DNA of 64,000 bases from Pseudalkalibacillus sp051842935 (GCF_051842935.1 NZ_JBPXRR010000001.1:2294001-2358000), one strand, 5' to 3'. Shown: positions 8,775 through 17,271, counted from the first letter of the stretch. The notes: generated from the letters alone by a model not told the origin. Made by a program: numbers and translations.

Positions 8775-9398
8775 TCATTTGACGTCCACTGACTGGATGA
8801 TCCACTGATCGTTTTGTTTCGTGAAGGACAGTTGTATCACATAAGTGCCATAAAGGTCCGTCTGATTCTTCTGGTTCAGTTGATAGTTTTGCTCGTCAAG
8901 CTGAATCAACTGAGCAGGTTCCCCTTTCATGACCCATGGCGGTAATTCTGTCGGGATGATGTATAATCCATCTGCTTTTTCCTCGTACAAGCCATCCACA
9001 TAATAAGTTGCAATTTCTTTCGAAGCGTACTGACCAAGATGATCAACCAATTGCGCTTTAGAATCAAATTCTGTCACTTTATAGTCCTCATTTGTCGGTT
9101 GAACGGCTTCTTGCATGAATGTATCTGCAAGTTGGACGAAGTCTCCTTTGTCAGGATTTGCTGTATCAGTTTCTTTTGAAGCGGTTACCGTTTTCACCTG
9201 TTCTTGCCGATCGACTTCAGAACGGTTCAGTGTACTGGCAAACACCTCTTTATTGTTGAGTTCAATAGGAGCTTTTGAAAATGATTTCTTAGGAAGATCC
9301 GTACTCGTATAATGATTGGACTGTGTATGCCCGCCGACCCAAAAGAGACTGATAGCGACAACGACCCCTATGATGAGTGGAAATAGACCTTTCTTCAT
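8775..9398 (-). CDS. Membrane-anchored or secreted protein of unknown function
   Basis: 207 aa. Residues 1-22 are a signal anchor (KKGLFPLIIGVVVAISLFW), followed by a polar low-complexity linker (about 30-85) and a compact C-terminal domain (about 90-205) ending FTKQNDQWIIQSVDVK, similar in layout to small NTF2-like extracytoplasmic domains. AAAGGGGAG precedes the ATG. It stands alone; I do not recognise a family. Confidence 0.6.
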   Translation of the reverse strand: MKKGLFPLIIGVVVAISLFWVGGHTQSNHYTSTDLPKKSFSKAPIELNNKEVFASTLNRSEVDRQEQVKTVTASKETDTANPDKGDFVQLADTFMQEAVQPTNEDYKVTEFDSKAQLVDHLGQYASKEIATYYVDGLYEEKADGLYIIPTELPPWVMKGEPAQLIQLDEQNYQLNQKNQTDLYGTYVIQLSFTKQNDQWIIQSVDVK

Positions 9399-9740
9399 TA
9401 CCCGAACTCCCCTTTGCTTGATTAAGTATATGTTTCCTATTATTATTCTGAACTAGTTTTAGTATTGGTATACCTGTTTCGTTTAAGGTTAAAACATGAG
9501 TTCAGCATCGTACTCTTTTATAAATTCCATATGTGAGAATTCAACCCTGCTCAGATTTCCTTTTTATGCCATATGGACTATGGAATTCGTTCGTCAAATT
9601 TTTCACCCTATCACCTGTTTTGTAGAACAACGATCGTTTTAGAAGAATAATGTTCGTTTTTGACGATAATGAAAACTTGGCAAAGGTCTATCTTTTTACG
9701 AAAAATAAAAATCATCACCTATCACTCAAGGCAATGATTC
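9399..9740. repeat. Intergenic stretch with a short 20-bp-period repeat
   Basis: No gene is visible in this 342-bp gap. At about 9629-9668 two adjacent 20-bp units (beginning AACGATCGTTTTAG and AATGTTCGTTTTTG) agree at about 14 of 20 positions, a small example of the repeat style seen elsewhere in the window. Confidence 0.35.
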
Positions 9741-10229
9741 TTATCCACTCTTCAATTCTCTTATGATGTTTTCACATTTCAAGGTAAAATCTTCAAACCC
9801 TAAACGGTCCACTCGGAAGATCGGTGATTCGACCTTTGCATGTGTATCAAGTCTTTCAAATTGGCGATAAACCTCTATTAATTGATCTGCTAGAGTTGAA
9901 TCCAGCTTTGCGATATCGTATTTCACATTATCCCATTCCTCGAGTTGGAAGAGGTATGTTTCCATCCAAATCTTCTCGTCACCCTGTATCTCATGTGTTC
10001 CTAGTTCTAAGAAATCCTGAAGGCTTCCACCGTTCTTCGTATCTTTCCGTAAATATAATTTCAAATTATCCTGCAATTCCTGAAGCAATGCAGTTTTCGC
10101 GAGTTCTCTGGCTTTAAGTTGGTTTTCTCGTGCCTCTAGTTTGACTTTCAACTTTTGCCGTAAATAGACAGCTGCGAAAGTAGTCAGTACGCTGACGACC
10201 ATGGACACGATGAAGAATGTCCATTCCAT
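9741..10229 (-). CDS. Small protein with N-terminal membrane segment and coiled coil
   Basis: 162 aa. One transmembrane helix (about residues 3-22) is followed by a charged coiled coil (KLKVKLEARENQLKARELAK) and a helical C-terminal half. GGAGGT lies 7 bp before the ATG, supporting translation. Not recognised as any family. The next gene downstream on the same strand is far away, so it is probably monocistronic. Confidence 0.6.
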   Translation of the reverse strand: MEWTFFIVSMVVSVLTTFAAVYLRQKLKVKLEARENQLKARELAKTALLQELQDNLKLYLRKDTKNGGSLQDFLELGTHEIQGDEKIWMETYLFQLEEWDNVKYDIAKLDSTLADQLIEVYRQFERLDTHAKVESPIFRVDRLGFEDFTLKCENIIRELKSG

Positions 10230-10331
10230 TTTAATTACCTCCAGCTTGTACTTCCCTACTCTATTATATGAAAGTTGAGAGAAACGAACTCTATTTCGTC
10301 ACTATTCTTGCACCCATTTTTCTAGAAAAAA

Positions 10332-10595
10332 TCACCTATGTTTCGTACCCACGCGGTATTTACCTACTTCATAAAGTCCCGTCGCAGCCAATCCAGCCAT
10401 CGTCCCTGCCCATGTTCGCAATGTCCAATCGAGGTCGGTAAGCGGGAACGCCAGCAACCCGACAACCAGCCCGATCATCAGACTGATAATGTTGATGAAC
10501 CTTTTCGGAATCAGAAATGTCCGTTTCGCCACTTCCGTCAAACCGGTGACAAGAGGAGTCATAACAGACGCAAACATCAACACTTGTTCCATCAT
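10332..10595 (-). CDS. Orphan A118-like phage holin
   Basis: About 87 aa with two membrane segments around IISLMIGLVVGLLAFPL and TWAGTMAGLAATGLYEVG, a pattern close to the holin of Listeria phage A118 (pore-former releasing endolysin). The true start is one of the ATGs at 10601, 10595 or 10592; the GGGGG motif fits 10595/10592 best. No endolysin or other phage gene lies next to it, so it is either a phage leftover or a host-adopted holin. Confidence 0.65.
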   Translation of the reverse strand: MMEQVLMFASVMTPLVTGLTEVAKRTFLIPKRFINIISLMIGLVVGLLAFPLTDLDWTLRTWAGTMAGLAATGLYEVGKYRVGTKHR

Positions 10596-10800
10596 ATTCA
10601 TTTCCCCCTAATCATTTGTCATCTCCATAATAATTCCATACCCGCTCTCATAAAGCCTTTAAAACTCAGTTAAATAGGCTGTTTGATGCAGTTCATGTAA
10701 AAAAGGTTCATTTCTTCTTACTTTATGAATAAGAAATAGCAAAAATGTTTTCATGCAGAGATCGATTTTTTCTCGGGATGGGGTTTTGTTGAAGGAGTTA

Positions 10801-10990
10801 TGAGTATTTCCCATAAAAATCGGGTTATTTCCAATAAAAATGAGAAATTATAGATCAGATTTTCGATTTTCCCATAAAAATCAAAAATTATAGACCAGAT
10901 TGAGAAATTATAGACCAGTTTCGGAATTTATAAGCCAAATTCCGAAATTGTAATCCAAATTCGGAATTTATAAACCAGAATAGACCAGAT
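10801..10990. repeat. Degenerate tandem array with strict 20-bp period
   Basis: Nine and a half 20-bp units start at 10801, 10821, 10841 and so on with no indels. Six are of one type (consensus near TGAGAAATTATAGACCAGAT; 10841, 10881, 10901, 10921, 10941, 10961) and three of another (ending CCCATAAAAA; 10801, 10821, 10861). No gene lies in 10596-11070 besides this array. Confidence 0.85.
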
Positions 10991-11070
10991 TCACAAAGAG
11001 ACATGAATACTTCTCGTCCATAATTGAAAGAATGAGTTTAACCGAGAAAATTAGTTATAGGAGTGTAAAC

Positions 11071-11283
11071 ATGAATAAGGAATACGATCATTACTTAATC
11101 CTCTTAGAAAATCAGAAATTGAATTGGTGGGGATACGCGCGCAGAGTCCCGACAGAATTCCGTCCACCGAACTACACCAATTACTGGTCGTATTTACGCA
11201 CACGTAATACGGCTTCCAAACGTTATATTAAAGAGGCTGAATGGCGTATGGAAGCTCGCAGAAAAGGATTATTGGACAACTGA
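11071..11283 (+). CDS. Small basic protein of unknown function
   Basis: 70 aa, rich in Tyr, Trp and Arg (NWWGYARRVPTEFRPP, NYWSYLRTRN). The ATG at 11071 has AGGAG 8 bp upstream; an upstream in-frame ATG at 11032 has no such site. Soluble, no signal peptide. Not recognised. A bidirectional terminator follows directly. Confidence 0.6.
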   Translation: MNKEYDHYLILLENQKLNWWGYARRVPTEFRPPNYTNYWSYLRTRNTASKRYIKEAEWRMEARRKGLLDN

Positions 11284-11303
11284 CCTACACGAGATAAAAA
11301 AAG

Positions 11304-11336
11304 GGATGTCTCCTCATCAGAGACATCCTTCGTATT
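11304..11336 (+). terminator. Terminator between two small convergent genes
   Basis: Perfect stem GGATGTCTC / GAGACATCC (11304-11312 / 11320-11328) then TTCGTATTTTT; an A-run at 11296-11302 makes it usable in the minus direction too. Confidence 0.8.
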
Positions 11337-11337
11337 T

Positions 11338-11535
11338 TTATACTCCAGCTTTATGTAATCGTAGTAACAAATGATTCAACTGTCGAATGCGGTTTTCTTC
11401 ACAGTTCTTTTGTCCTGTTTCAATATCGGTTAGCTCACAGCTTACTAATTCAGATGCATATCTTTGCTTCAACACGACATCCAGTAACAATTCCTTATCT
11501 TCCTCTGTCAATTTCACTCTGGTTAATGTCTCCAT
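11338..11535 (-). CDS. Small acidic helical protein of unknown function
   Basis: 65 aa from ATG 11535 (GGGGG is 6-10 bp upstream; the ATG at 11541 abuts it). Sequence is helical and charged (LTEEDKELLLDVVLKQRY) with two Cys. No known domain recognised. It shares the preceding terminator. Confidence 0.55.
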   Translation of the reverse strand: METLTRVKLTEEDKELLLDVVLKQRYASELVSCELTDIETGQKNCEENRIRQLNHLLLRLHKAGV

Positions 11536-11776
11536 AACCATCCCCCTTTAAAAGTCCTTAAAGATATTATAACTGTATAGAAATCATGTAGGAAGGGGTT
11601 TTCCGAAATTCTTCGAGGCTCTAAATATTGGAAACGAACAAAACCTTTACTATATAAGGAATACTCGTCTTTTTCATTTTCAGAATATTTTTGGATTTTT
11701 TTCGGCTTCCGAAATAAACATTATTTTCCAAAAACATAAATCGACAAAGTTCGTTAAAATACCTTTCTCCACAACG

Positions 11777-11802
11777 AAAAAAGCTTACCATAAAGGTAAG
11801 CT
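11777..11802 (-). terminator. Terminator of the following small membrane protein gene
   Basis: Stem AGCTTACC / GGTAAGCT (11782-11789 / 11795-11802) with TTTTTT on the minus strand (11777-11782). Confidence 0.8.
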
Positions 11803-11820
11803 CACCGAACATTCATTATG

Positions 11821-12057
11821 TTAAATCTGATGGTGAATGGACATCAAGTATACCCAAAGAATCGTGCTGAAAAGAATTCCGATGTTGAAAAGGACATTCA
11901 TTAGACGATCGGAAATGCCTTTAAACAAGAAGCGGACGAAAAACAGGACGATCGAGTATACGATGATGAAAGAAGACATAGGTACAAAGAGCTGATAAAA
12001 GGTCATTCGATTTGTCACACCTTTATCGACCCTATCCCATAAATCGAAGGTGTTCAT
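11821..12057 (-). CDS. Small two-helix membrane protein
   Basis: 78 aa. Two hydrophobic helices (about residues 27-48 and 53-72) flanked by charged segments. The ribosome binding site is weak (GGAAAC). Unknown function and no informative neighbours. Confidence 0.5.
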   Translation of the reverse strand: MNTFDLWDRVDKGVTNRMTFYQLFVPMSSFIIVYSIVLFFVRFLFKGISDRLMNVLFNIGILFSTILWVYLMSIHHQI

Positions 12058-12243
12058 CGTTTCCGGTAGCTGGCTGACTTATTGTCCTAACACACAACTT
12101 AGTCCCTAAAGCTTTGCGTCCTCACTTTTCAGCGAGTTTGCCATTATCTAACGATTTACAAGACACGATCAGATTTCTGATTCTAGTTCAATGATACTAT
12201 AATCGACGAAATCTGTCAGTATTTACTAAGTTTTTCATTCGTT

Positions 12244-13074
12244 TTACTTAGAAAAAGCACGAAAAATAGCTTGATTTGTCAAATCGTCTGATTCTCCAGT
12301 GATCATCTCATGCTTTGGCGGTAGCCATCTCCCAATTTTATGACCATTGACGGAGTATATTGTCCCGGTTTCGGGTTGTTGCTCAAGAATCACAGAAAGC
12401 AATTTCGCTACATCGTCAGGCGATCCCATTTTCCATTCATCCGGCAACGGCACGCCTTTTTCATCCGCTTTTTTCTGCAGCATATCGATGACGGGCTTCG
12501 TCATTTCCGTTTCCGCAACTGGAGCGATCGCATAGACCGAAATCCCGAACCGTTCCAATTCTTTCGCCAACGTATAGGTCATGCCGTTGATGCCTGATTT
12601 CGCTGCACTGTAATTGAGCTGCCCAGGTAATCCTTCCATACCGGATTTGGAAGTCATATTGACGATTGTTCCACCTTCATCCTTCTCTCTCATCGCAAGT
12701 ACAGCATGTTTCGTACACGCGTATGTGCCGCGCAGATGGGTTTCAATGACTTCGTTCCACTCTTGTTCCGTCATCTTGTAAGAGATCCGATCCCTAACGA
12801 CGCCTGCATTATTGACGAGCACATCGATCCGTCCAAACTTGTCCACCGTTTCGTCTATGATTCTCTTGCAGCTTTCTTCATCTGAAACAGATGCACATAT
12901 CCCATGAATCCTGTCGTGAATCTTTTTCAATTCCGTAACGGTATTAGCTATACGTTCTTGATCCCGTCCATTAATGACGACCGTAGCTCCTCGTCGCGCC
13001 AGTAATTCAGCCATACTTCTTCCGATACCTTTGGTCGAACCAGTAATGACGACCACTTGATTCTCTATATTCAT
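12244..13074 (-). CDS. SDR oxidoreductase, FabG-like, last gene of the bioY-linked acyl-CoA operon
   Basis: 276 aa with classical SDR motifs: TGSTKGIG cofactor loop near residue 12, NNAGV near 88, active-site Ser in NMTSKSG near 141 and YSAAK near 153. It probably interconverts 3-hydroxyacyl and 3-oxoacyl thioesters with NAD(P)H. About 35 residues at the C-terminus extend beyond a plain FabG (GRWLPPKHEM). It lies 11 bp after the MaoC gene in an operon with a hydratase pair, thiolase and acyl-CoA synthetase, a full set for a beta-oxidation-like cycle. Confidence 0.85.
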   Translation of the reverse strand: MNIENQVVVITGSTKGIGRSMAELLARRGATVVINGRDQERIANTVTELKKIHDRIHGICASVSDEESCKRIIDETVDKFGRIDVLVNNAGVVRDRISYKMTEQEWNEVIETHLRGTYACTKHAVLAMREKDEGGTIVNMTSKSGMEGLPGQLNYSAAKSGINGMTYTLAKELERFGISVYAIAPVAETEMTKPVIDMLQKKADEKGVPLPDEWKMGSPDDVAKLLSVILEQQPETGTIYSVNGHKIGRWLPPKHEMITGESDDLTNQAIFRAFSK

Positions 13075-13085
13075 AGCTTAACCCC

Positions 13086-13445
13086 CTATCGTGATGTCGT
13101 GGAGGCGGTCCCTTTCATAACGATGTGACCACCTTTTAATGTCAAAGTGAACTGTATATTCTCTTGATCAAATGTCTCGAATTCCAACCTATAAGATTCT
13201 CCCGTAAAAACCGGTGCCTGGAACCGGACAGAAATGTCATGGATGAACTTGCCTTGCGCTGCAAACCTTCTACAATATCCTCCGACACGCGCCATCACCA
13301 GCATGCCGTGCACGGGACAGGATTCGAAACCCATCTTTTTCGCGTCCGTGACAGAAGTATGAATGGGATTATGATCACCACTGACATCTGCATAATCCGA
13401 AATGTCTTGATCTGTGAAATGTAGTTCATGTGATGTGGTACTCAT
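13086..13445 (-). CDS. MaoC-family hotdog hydratase
   Basis: 119 aa. The hydratase-2 motif is clear: YADVSGDHNPIHT (catalytic Asp and His near residues 24-29) and the GMLVMA helix. The family adds water to trans-2-enoyl-CoA to give (R)-3-hydroxyacyl-CoA. Its ATG overlaps the stop of the preceding gene (ATGA), so the two are translationally coupled and probably form a heteromer. Confidence 0.85.
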   Translation of the reverse strand: MSTTSHELHFTDQDISDYADVSGDHNPIHTSVTDAKKMGFESCPVHGMLVMARVGGYCRRFAAQGKFIHDISVRFQAPVFTGESYRLEFETFDQENIQFTLTLKGGHIVMKGTASTTSR

Positions 13446-13873
13446 CCCTGTCCCTCCACTTCTGCCTTGAACATGGCCCTCGTTTTACAGGTGAAAATTA
13501 CTTCATCAGCATTTTCATCTTCATATCCTGTCAGGTCATGCTCCACCCAAATGACGGTCCCTAGTTTGCCACTCTTTTCTTCGATCTTCACAAGTTCAAT
13601 TTGTCCGATATATTCTTTTTCCGTTAAAAGCGGTTTGTCATAGTGGAAGGATTGTTCGCCATGTACAAGTGGTCCAATCCCTTCCAACCAGGGCATGTCC
13701 ACCCTTTGCCAGTAGATGATCGGATACGTTACAGGTACGATTTGATGACCGCCAAGTTCGGCTAAAGGCGAATCTCCCACAACGTCCGCGAAGTGTTCGG
13801 CTTCTTCTCGTGTTACAACGATTTTGAATGGCTCTGTTTTCAAGCCGACTTCCAGCTGTTCGATGTGATTCAT
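13442..13873 (-). CDS. FAS1-type MaoC N-terminal-domain dehydratase partner
   Basis: 143 aa from ATG 13873 (GGAGGG 5 bp upstream). It resembles the N-terminal MaoC-like dehydratase domain (PF13452 type): FADVVGDSPLAE, LVHGEQSFHYDKPL. Such domains often lack a complete active site and pair with a catalytic MaoC subunit, as in mycobacterial HadAB. One base separates it from the thiolase stop and 4 bp overlap the next MaoC gene. Confidence 0.8.
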   Translation of the reverse strand: MNHIEQLEVGLKTEPFKIVVTREEAEHFADVVGDSPLAELGGHQIVPVTYPIIYWQRVDMPWLEGIGPLVHGEQSFHYDKPLLTEKEYIGQIELVKIEEKSGKLGTVIWVEHDLTGYEDENADEVIFTCKTRAMFKAEVEGQG

Positions 13874-13874
13874 C

Positions 13875-15026
13875 CTATCCCTCCGTTTTTTCAACGAGTG
13901 TGGCCAATCCTAAGCCGCCACCGATTCCGAGTGTGACCAACCCTCGCTGCGCTTCGCCAAACTTCATTTCATGGAACATTCGGGTCATGAGGATTGCACC
14001 GGACGCACCATATGGATGGCCGAGAGCAAGCGCTCCTCCCCCGACATTCATGATTTCTTCTCGGATTCCTAACGCACGGGTGGATGCGAGCACTTGTGAC
14101 GCGAATGCCTCATTGAACTCTACTAAATCAATATCTTCAATAGAGAGTTCTTGTCTGTTCAGCAGCTTTTCAACGGCTGGTATCGGACCGATTCCAAGCA
14201 GGTTCGGATCCACTCCTGCGGAACACGCATCGATAAAGCGTACTGTTGGTTTGAGTCCTAGTTCTTCGCATGCTTGTTTAGAAGCAAGTAGAACGATTGC
14301 TGCTCCGTCGTTCACGGGACACGCATTGCCTGCTGTGACAGTGCCATCTGCTCTGAACACGGGCTTTAACCGGCTTAATTTTTCGAGAGACGTATTCTCT
14401 CTCGGACACTCATCCATATCAATATCGCCAATCGGTACGATTTCTTGACGGAATCGCCCTGACTTCTGAGAGGCGACCGCTTTTTCGTGACTATGCAAGG
14501 CAAAACGATCTTGATCTTCACGCGTCACGTCGTAATGTTGTGCGACGTTTTCCGCTGCGACTCCCATGTCCGGGTCACCAATATCATCAGGTGAAAAGCG
14601 AGCCCGTCCAAACGGTTTCGGGCCGGTGGGATCATGGAGGTTTGTCGGCTTCTCCATCTTCCATGGAGCCAGACTGGTACTCTCTACTCCTCCTGCTAAA
14701 ACGAGGTCCGCTCCACCCGCTTGGATGAGTCTAGCACCAAGATTGATCGCTTCCTGACCGGATCCACATTGCCGATCGATCGTGACGCCAGGCACTTCCA
14801 CAGGCAAGCCCGCTGTCAAACTAGAGAGCCTGGCCAAATTCCCTCCCGGACCGACAACATTGCCAAGAATCACTTCATCGATTTTATGAGGAGGGATCTC
14901 ACATGCTTCTACAACAGTACGGATGAGGGTCGCTGCCATTTCCTCTGGACGTACGGTTCGTAAAACGCCACCGATTTTTCCGATTGGTGTACGCTTTGCT
15001 TCAACGATATAAACCTCATTCATCAT
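13875..15026 (-). CDS. yhfS: Thiolase (YhfS-like) lacking the second catalytic cysteine
   Basis: 383 aa of thiolase fold. The acyl-accepting Cys is present (DRQCGSG, about residue 87), as are NEAFA and the histidine motif GGALALGHPYGASGA (about 337). The C-terminal loop reads LVTLGIGGG where thiolases normally have a catalytic Cys (CIGGG); Gly 367 replaces it. The proton-relay chemistry may therefore be altered. Placement after an acyl-CoA synthetase and bioY matches B. subtilis yhfS. Start ATG 15026 overlaps the upstream stop. Confidence 0.88.
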   Translation of the reverse strand: MMNEVYIVEAKRTPIGKIGGVLRTVRPEEMAATLIRTVVEACEIPPHKIDEVILGNVVGPGGNLARLSSLTAGLPVEVPGVTIDRQCGSGQEAINLGARLIQAGGADLVLAGGVESTSLAPWKMEKPTNLHDPTGPKPFGRARFSPDDIGDPDMGVAAENVAQHYDVTREDQDRFALHSHEKAVASQKSGRFRQEIVPIGDIDMDECPRENTSLEKLSRLKPVFRADGTVTAGNACPVNDGAAIVLLASKQACEELGLKPTVRFIDACSAGVDPNLLGIGPIPAVEKLLNRQELSIEDIDLVEFNEAFASQVLASTRALGIREEIMNVGGGALALGHPYGASGAILMTRMFHEMKFGEAQRGLVTLGIGGGLGLATLVEKTEG

Positions 15027-16486
15027 CTAATCCCCCCTTGAACGAATTGTTCAACCAACTGATTCCTTGCGATTTTTTGGCTCACTGTGTATGGAAACAC
15101 TTTTACAGTGACATACTCTTTCGGACACTTGTACTTTGGTAAAAGGTCTCTGCAAATCTGTCTGACCTCTTCATCATTTCCTGCAAAACCAGATTGCCAT
15201 TGAACGAATGCGACGATTTTTTCACCCCAGTACGTGTCCGGTATGCCGACAACCACCACTTCTTGAATGGAAGGGCACGTTAAGATGATCCGTTCGACCT
15301 CTTCGGGAAAAACATTCAGCCCTCCGGTGATGATCATTTGATTCGCGCGTCCGACAAGATAGATGAAGCCGTCTTCATCCATCCGTGCCATGTCACCGAC
15401 CGTCGCCCAATCTCCCTTCCGTACTTCCTCGGTTTTTTCCGGTAGATTCAGATACTGTTCGAAGATCATGTCACTCTTCACATACAGCATGCCAACTTCC
15501 CCTCGTTGGACTTCCTCGAACTGTTCATTTCGAATCGAAACCTCCACACCTGTAAAAGGTCTGCCGACAGAGTCAGACTTTTTCTCCGCGTCTTTCTGAT
15601 GAAGAATGGAGACAAAACTGAGCTCAGATGCACCGTAAAACTCGATGCACTCTGCGTTGGAGAATGTTTCCTCGACTTTGCCCCTCCGCTTGGCGTTCCA
15701 TTTGGAGCCAGATGAGATGATGCAGTCCACCCAGTTCCACGCTTCAAACGATTCGCTCAACAAGGACTCAAGCATCGTCGGTACGACATATACAATCGTT
15801 TTTACCGATGGATGGATTCGACTTGCGACGCCTGTCGCTGAATAACGATCTAAGATGGAAACGGTCGCGCCACTCGCGAGCGCATGGACCGTTCCATACA
15901 AGAACAACGAATGGACGAGTGATCCGGTGATGACGACCTCATCCCCTTGCGCCACTGTATATTCATGATCGGTATGATCGAAACTTTCTGTCCAGGAGTG
16001 CTGCGTTCTTAGAAACCCTTTAGGTTTTCCGGATGTCCCAGACGTATAGCCGAGATAAAAGAGGGATTCAGGGGACGCTACTGGTAGCGCTCTTTTTTCA
16101 TAGGAAACGTTTCGGGCATTGGGAGTAACGATTTCGCCCTCCCACAGCTCCTTCACTTTTTCCTCCGAAATGTCTGTTACGAGTACGTCAGGTTCACTAT
16201 CTATTAAAATATCCCGCACTTTGTCAGAAGGTAGTTTCGGGTCAATCGGGACAGCGGTCCAGCCGATTGAGACTGCCGCTAAAAAGTATGTAAGGAAATC
16301 CGGACTGTTTTTAGAAAAATAGATGGCAAGCCTCCCGGATGAAAAAGGAGCTCTCGAATAAATGTGGTTCGCCGCTTTTTCAGTTTCCAGAACCAGCTCC
16401 CCATACATCCATTCACCTGCTTCAGTCTGGACGGCGACTGCCATAGGATGAAGTTGTGCTTGTCGTTTAATCCGATCGAATATCAT
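15023..16486 (-). CDS. yhfT: Acyl-CoA synthetase (AMP-forming), YhfT-like
   Basis: 487 aa of the adenylate-forming family: AMP-binding loop YTSGTSGKPKG near residue 170, GRANQMIITGGLNVFPEE near 390 and a C-terminal catalytic Lys in SQKIAR. It activates a carboxylic acid to its CoA ester; the chain type is not evident. It is 89 bp downstream of bioY, separated by a hairpin, and overlaps the thiolase gene by 4 bp. The order bioY-yhfT-yhfS is as in B. subtilis; the downstream hydratase and SDR genes extend it. Confidence 0.88.
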   Translation of the reverse strand: MIFDRIKRQAQLHPMAVAVQTEAGEWMYGELVLETEKAANHIYSRAPFSSGRLAIYFSKNSPDFLTYFLAAVSIGWTAVPIDPKLPSDKVRDILIDSEPDVLVTDISEEKVKELWEGEIVTPNARNVSYEKRALPVASPESLFYLGYTSGTSGKPKGFLRTQHSWTESFDHTDHEYTVAQGDEVVITGSLVHSLFLYGTVHALASGATVSILDRYSATGVASRIHPSVKTIVYVVPTMLESLLSESFEAWNWVDCIISSGSKWNAKRRGKVEETFSNAECIEFYGASELSFVSILHQKDAEKKSDSVGRPFTGVEVSIRNEQFEEVQRGEVGMLYVKSDMIFEQYLNLPEKTEEVRKGDWATVGDMARMDEDGFIYLVGRANQMIITGGLNVFPEEVERIILTCPSIQEVVVVGIPDTYWGEKIVAFVQWQSGFAGNDEEVRQICRDLLPKYKCPKEYVTVKVFPYTVSQKIARNQLVEQFVQGGIR

Positions 16487-16513
16487 GGTGGATTCACCCT
16501 GCCTCTTTTATGT

Positions 16514-16557
16514 GTAAAAAGAAAGAGGCTTGTCTAAATCGACGAAACCTCTTTCTT
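16514..16557 (-). terminator. Hairpin between bioY and yhfT (partial terminator)
   Basis: Perfect 10-bp stem AAGAAAGAGG / CCTCTTTCTT (16519-16528 / 16548-16557) followed on the minus strand by TTTTTAC. It should let bioY be expressed above the downstream genes. Confidence 0.65.
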
Positions 16558-16575
16558 AAGCGTATCATATGCACA

Positions 16576-17148
16576 TTATGCAGCAACATTTTTACTTTGG
16601 TTTTGCTTTTGGATGACTGGGTTTCTACGCTTCATCTTCACGATGACGAATGCTGCAATGATCGTCTTGATGATATCACCAGGAATGTAGGCGATCGCTG
16701 ATAATGCGGCTGTTTTTAAAGGTAGATCGAGAACAAATGCGGTAACTGGAATGCCCGCTGCATAGACAAGGATAATTCCTCCAAGGATATTGAACAGCAA
16801 CACTTTCCAATACTTCAGTTTGTTCCAAGATTTCTCAACAAGGTAACCGATGACGAACGCCGCAACCGGCCAGCTCAGAATATAACCTGCACTCGGTCCA
16901 ACCAATTCATCAATTCCACCGCGCATACCGGAAAGGACCGGTGCTCCAGCAATGATCAGTCCAATAAATACGAGTAAGCTCAGTCCTCCAAGACGTGCAC
17001 CTAGTAAACCTCCAGCTAGCATTACGCCTAACGTTTGTGCTGTAATAGGGACAGGTGATCCCGGAACTGGAATCGGTGGTACAAGACCTAGTGCAGCAAC
17101 AACCGCAGCAAACATGGCTGCATAAACTAGTGTATACGTTTTCTTCAT
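16576..17148 (-). CDS. bioY: Biotin transporter BioY
   Basis: 190 aa, six hydrophobic segments, with the BioY signatures PVPITAQTLGVMLAG near residue 33 and GPSAGYILSWPVAAF near 87. BioY is the substrate-binding component of the biotin ECF transporter and can work with a shared energising module or alone. A BirA-like operator overlaps its promoter, which supports the substrate assignment. Confidence 0.95.
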   Translation of the reverse strand: MKKTYTLVYAAMFAAVVAALGLVPPIPVPGSPVPITAQTLGVMLAGGLLGARLGGLSLLVFIGLIIAGAPVLSGMRGGIDELVGPSAGYILSWPVAAFVIGYLVEKSWNKLKYWKVLLFNILGGIILVYAAGIPVTAFVLDLPLKTAALSAIAYIPGDIIKTIIAAFVIVKMKRRNPVIQKQNQSKNVAA

Positions 17149-17198
17149 CCTTCTTCACTTCCCCATTCTTGTTGAATTCAAAAGTTATGTCCAAGACT

Positions 17199-17250
17199 AT
17201 TATGAAAGATGCCGGGAATTGTGTCAACTTAAAAATAGTTATGGTTAACA
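17199..17250 (-). promoter_or_regulatory. bioY promoter with overlapping BirA-like operator
   Basis: On the minus strand TTGACA (17227-17222), 17 bp and CATAAT (17204-17199) form a SigA promoter. The inverted arms TGTCAACT (17222-17229) and GGTTAACA (17243-17250) resemble the Gram-positive BirA site TGTTAACC...GGTTAACA, with a perfect right and a 6/8 left arm, and cover the -35. Biotin-loaded BirA would be expected to block transcription. Confidence 0.7.
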
Positions 17251-17271
17251 GTTTTAGAGGTGATGGTACAG

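Noticed and set aside
10801..10990. CRISPR array
   Set aside because: Units are 20 bp, contiguous and degenerate with no unique spacers and no cas genes.
11621..11812. 63-aa minus-strand ORF
   Set aside because: AT-rich, no ribosome binding site, and it runs into the terminator of the neighbouring gene.
13828..14448. 206-aa plus-strand ORF opposite the thiolase gene
   Set aside because: Antisense shadow of a well-supported gene, Ser/Pro-rich low-complexity translation.
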